15,323 bases of DNA from NCBI GenBank assembly GCA_905373665.1, contig CAJPTV010000051.1:1-15323 (forward strand). The letters run 5' to 3'. The stretch comes from Bacteroidia bacterium. GTDB lineage: Bacteria; Bacteroidota; Bacteroidia; Bacteroidales; CAJPTX01. Shown here in pieces: positions 13,503-15,323 of this stretch. A model generated the notes under the pieces. The model had not been told where the DNA came from. It did no database searches and was given only the letters and a program-made list of their open reading frames with translations. Position 1 is the first letter of the stretch; every line of letters begins with the position of its first letter. The position numbers and the translations under genes were made by a program.

Positions 13503-14696
13503 CTAATTAACATATCGTTGTACGTCAGATGCGGCAATTTCTCCGTCTGTCATAATCAATAACCGCTCCACAATATTGTGCAATTCACGCACATTTCCCG
13601 TCCATGGATACTCACAAAGAGTAGCCATCGCGTCCTTAGAAATCTTCCGCTTAGAGACACCATTTTGTTTGCAGAGGAGCGTTACAAAGCGCTCAACCAA
13701 CAGAGGGATATCCTCTCTTCGCTCCCGAAGCGGTGGGACATGAATCAGAATCACACTGAGACGATGATAGAGATCCTCTCGAAAACGACCTGCACGAATC
13801 TCTTCTTGCAGATTTTTATTAGTAGCCGCAATCACACGAGGATTCACTTCAATTTCCTTATCGCCTCCAACCCGCGTAATACGCCACTCTTGTAGTGCTC
13901 GTAATACCTTTGCTTGAGCATCCAAACTCATATCCCCTATTTCATCAAGAAATAGGGTACCATCACAAGCAAGCTCAAACTTCCCTTTCCGTTGTTTGAT
14001 AGCCGAGGTAAACGCACCTTTCTCGTGTCCGAACAACTCACTTTCAATCAATTCGCTCGGTATAGCTGCACAGTTCACCTCAATAAAGGGTCCAGATGCA
14101 AGCGAGCTCAACTGATGTATTCCTCGCGCAACGAGCTCCTTCCCTGTTCCATTTTCTCCCGTGACAAGCACACGTGCATGTGTAGCTGCCACGCGTCGCA
14201 TCATAGCACGCACATCTTGAATCACCTCAGACTCCCCGACAAGTTCAAAATCTTGTTGTACACGCTGTCGAAGCCGTTGCGTTTCTTCTACCAAAGAACT
14301 CCTTTCCAGAGCGTTGCGAAGAGAAACCAAGAGACGATTCAAATCTAAAGGTTTCTGGATATAATCATAAGCACCTTTTTTTAGCGCTTCAACGGCTGTA
14401 TCTATCGTTCCGTGTCCTGAGATCATAATCACGGGGAGCTCTGGTGTTATTTCTCGGAGGGCTACCAAAAGCTCAATCCCGTCCATGCCCTGCATCTTCA
14501 CATCGCAAAGAGCAACATCACACGGCGCATTCCGAAAAAGCTCGATAGCCTCACGCCCCCCCGAAGCAGTCTCCACAGCATACCCCTCAGTCTCAAGGAT
14601 GCTGCGCATGGTCTGCAAAATAGCCTCTTCGTCGTCAACAAGTAAAATCCGCGCCTGAGATGCGGCAAGAGTTCGTTTCTTCGATCCCTCTCTCAT
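13503..14696 (-). CDS. Sigma-54-type response regulator without a DNA-binding domain
   Basis: This is an NtrC-family two-component regulator of 397 residues, in two parts. The receiver (about 15-130) has the acidic pair D21-D22, the phospho-acceptor D65, S93 and K115. The AAA+ domain (about 150-380) has Walker A GENGTGKE (180-187), Walker B LFLDE (248-252), arginine fingers in RFREDLYHRL (304-313) and sensor II GNVREL (367-372). The sigma-54 contact loop reads GAFTSA (227-232), with serine where most family members have glycine. The protein stops at YVN, 25 residues past sensor II, so the C-terminal Fis-like helix-turn-helix is missing, and the 135 bases before rplM do not encode one. Such proteins can activate from solution, as known for Helicobacter FlgR. 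No kinase is in view. The ATG overlaps the upstream stop by one base (TGATG). Confidence 0.93.
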   Translation of the reverse strand: MREGSKKRTLAASQARILLVDDEEAILQTMRSILETEGYAVETASGGREAIELFRNAPCDVALCDVKMQGMDGIELLVALREITPELPVIMISGHGTIDTAVEALKKGAYDYIQKPLDLNRLLVSLRNALERSSLVEETQRLRQRVQQDFELVGESEVIQDVRAMMRRVAATHARVLVTGENGTGKELVARGIHQLSSLASGPFIEVNCAAIPSELIESELFGHEKGAFTSAIKQRKGKFELACDGTLFLDEIGDMSLDAQAKVLRALQEWRITRVGGDKEIEVNPRVIAATNKNLQEEIRAGRFREDLYHRLSVILIHVPPLRERREDIPLLVERFVTLLCKQNGVSKRKISKDAMATLCEYPWTGNVRELHNIVERLLIMTDGEIAASDVQRYVN

Positions 14697-15277
14697 CAGC
14701 CAGCACCTCCCATTCGCCGCTGCTCTTGCTCAACGATTTTTCGTTCCCGCTCCTCGTTCTTTTTCAGAACCTCTTTCTCTAACCTCTTCGCCTTCTTAAG
14801 ATACTCTTTCGCTCGCTCCAGCTTTCTTTTCCCTCGTTCCTGCATTTTCTCGCCACGCTTACGGTTTCGCTCAGCCTCCCGGAGCTCCTTCTTCACACTC
14901 CGAACCTCCTCTCTATACCGATTCTTGAGGTCGCGCGCTTGCACCTTAGCTTGGTCTCGCTCTACACGATCTTTGGAACTCAGCTGCTTGTTGAGAGAGT
15001 TCAGCTCTTTCTCATGCTCCTTAAGCATTCGCTTAAGATTCCGAGCATGATCTTTCGACTCTGAGTCACCCTGCTTTTCCATGGAACGTCCGTCGACGAC
15101 CAATTGCTTTGCATCCTCTATTCTTTTTTCCCCTTCGGCTACCCGCTCTGAGGCACGCGCCAATCGTTCAGCAGGAGTCAGGGGAGCCGTCGTAGGCTGA
15201 GCGTACAGAAGGATAGGGAAAAATATCCCTATCCCAAATACTACTCCGCACCGAAGAATCTTCGCCCAAATACCCAT
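14696..15277 (-). CDS. Exported coiled-coil protein of unknown function
   Basis: I do not recognise the family. The 193-residue protein has an N-terminal hydrophobic segment (about 5-26) ending in LLYAQ, a plausible signal peptide with cleavage after A26. The rest is almost wholly predicted helix, rich in K, R and E, with heptad-like patterns (LKRMLKEHEKELNSLNKQL, LREAERNRKRGEKM, LKKAKRLEKEVLKK) that imply a long coiled coil. No cysteine remains in the mature part and there is no lipobox. The start is ATG at 15277; an in-frame TAA three codons upstream excludes an earlier start. Its stop shares a base with the start of the response regulator, so the two are very likely co-transcribed and translationally coupled. 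An envelope or periplasmic role is inference. Confidence 0.75.
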   Translation of the reverse strand: MGIWAKILRCGVVFGIGIFFPILLYAQPTTAPLTPAERLARASERVAEGEKRIEDAKQLVVDGRSMEKQGDSESKDHARNLKRMLKEHEKELNSLNKQLSSKDRVERDQAKVQARDLKNRYREEVRSVKKELREAERNRKRGEKMQERGKRKLERAKEYLKKAKRLEKEVLKKNEERERKIVEQEQRRMGGAG

Positions 15278-15286
15278 ACAATTCTG

Positions 15287-15322
15287 TTACTTGAGAGTCT
15301 TACGACCTCTCGCACACTTAGA
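15287..15322 (-). CDS. Possible C-terminal end of an upstream gene, cut by window edge
   Basis: One minus-strand frame is open from the right edge to a TAA at 15289-15287, giving the basic peptide SKCARGRKTLK. It would end 9 bases before the coiled-coil gene. Eleven codons are too few to identify a gene, and another frame is also open here, so this is only a possibility. Confidence 0.25.
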   Translation of the reverse strand, partial: SKCARGRKTLK

Positions 15323-15323
15323 C

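Noticed and set aside
13488..13504. 6-bp hairpin just after the response regulator stop as a terminator
   Set aside because: The stem is short with a G-U pair, overlaps the stop codon and is followed by only a few Ts, so it is too weak to call.
686..14348. Many open plus-strand frames of 60-190 codons
   Set aside because: All lie opposite well-supported minus-strand genes, show no family motifs, and have composition typical of antisense shadows.

Overview
The window is a stretch of core genome from an anaerobic-type Bacteroidota bacterium, most likely order Bacteroidales and close to Porphyromonadaceae (this placement is inference). The evidence is: promoters of the Bacteroidetes TAnnTTTG type; a GLPGLI-family exported protein coupled to an outer-membrane beta-barrel protein with a carboxypeptidase-like N-terminal domain; a fused DAHP synthase/chorismate mutase; an ATP synthase a subunit with an exported N-terminal extension; and an L13 N-terminus of the MDTLSY type. 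Every convincing gene is on the minus strand, so the window is transcribed from right to left. Plus-strand open frames are shadows.

Layout, left to right. 1-456 is the N-terminal part of a DUF262 (GmrSD/ParB-like) protein that runs off the left edge and has its own candidate promoter. 557-586 is a clear intrinsic terminator closing the ATP synthase operon. 633-5684 holds atpB-atpE-atpF-atpH-atpA-atpG (transcribed in that order), with a terminator-like hairpin between atpA and atpG. The beta and epsilon genes (atpD, atpC) are absent here. 5771-6898 is a bifunctional DAHP synthase/chorismate mutase. 6953-10320 is a translationally coupled pair, GLPGLI protein followed by an 880-residue outer-membrane beta-barrel protein. 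10330-10631 has no gene but holds two hairpins, a promoter candidate, homopolymer tracts and the tsf terminator. 10632-13364 is the ribosomal/translation cluster rplM-rpsI-rpsB-tsf. 13503-15277 holds a sigma-54-type response regulator that lacks a DNA-binding domain, with an exported coiled-coil protein upstream that overlaps it by one base.

How the genes work together: the F1Fo genes build the membrane sector (a, c, b), the stalk (delta, gamma) and alpha. Beta and epsilon must come from another locus if the enzyme is functional. rplM-rpsI and rpsB-tsf supply ribosomal proteins L13, S9, S2 and elongation factor Ts. The GLPGLI/outer-membrane pair is a typical Bacteroidota envelope module of unknown substrate. 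The response regulator and the coiled-coil protein probably form one operon, possibly with further genes off the right edge.

No wholly new system is evident. The points most worth checking are the DNA-binding-domain-less, GAFTSA-variant activator with its coiled-coil partner, the homopolymer-containing promoter and long structured leader of the GLPGLI/outer-membrane operon, the atpA-atpG hairpin, and the truncated view of a possible DUF262 defence gene.
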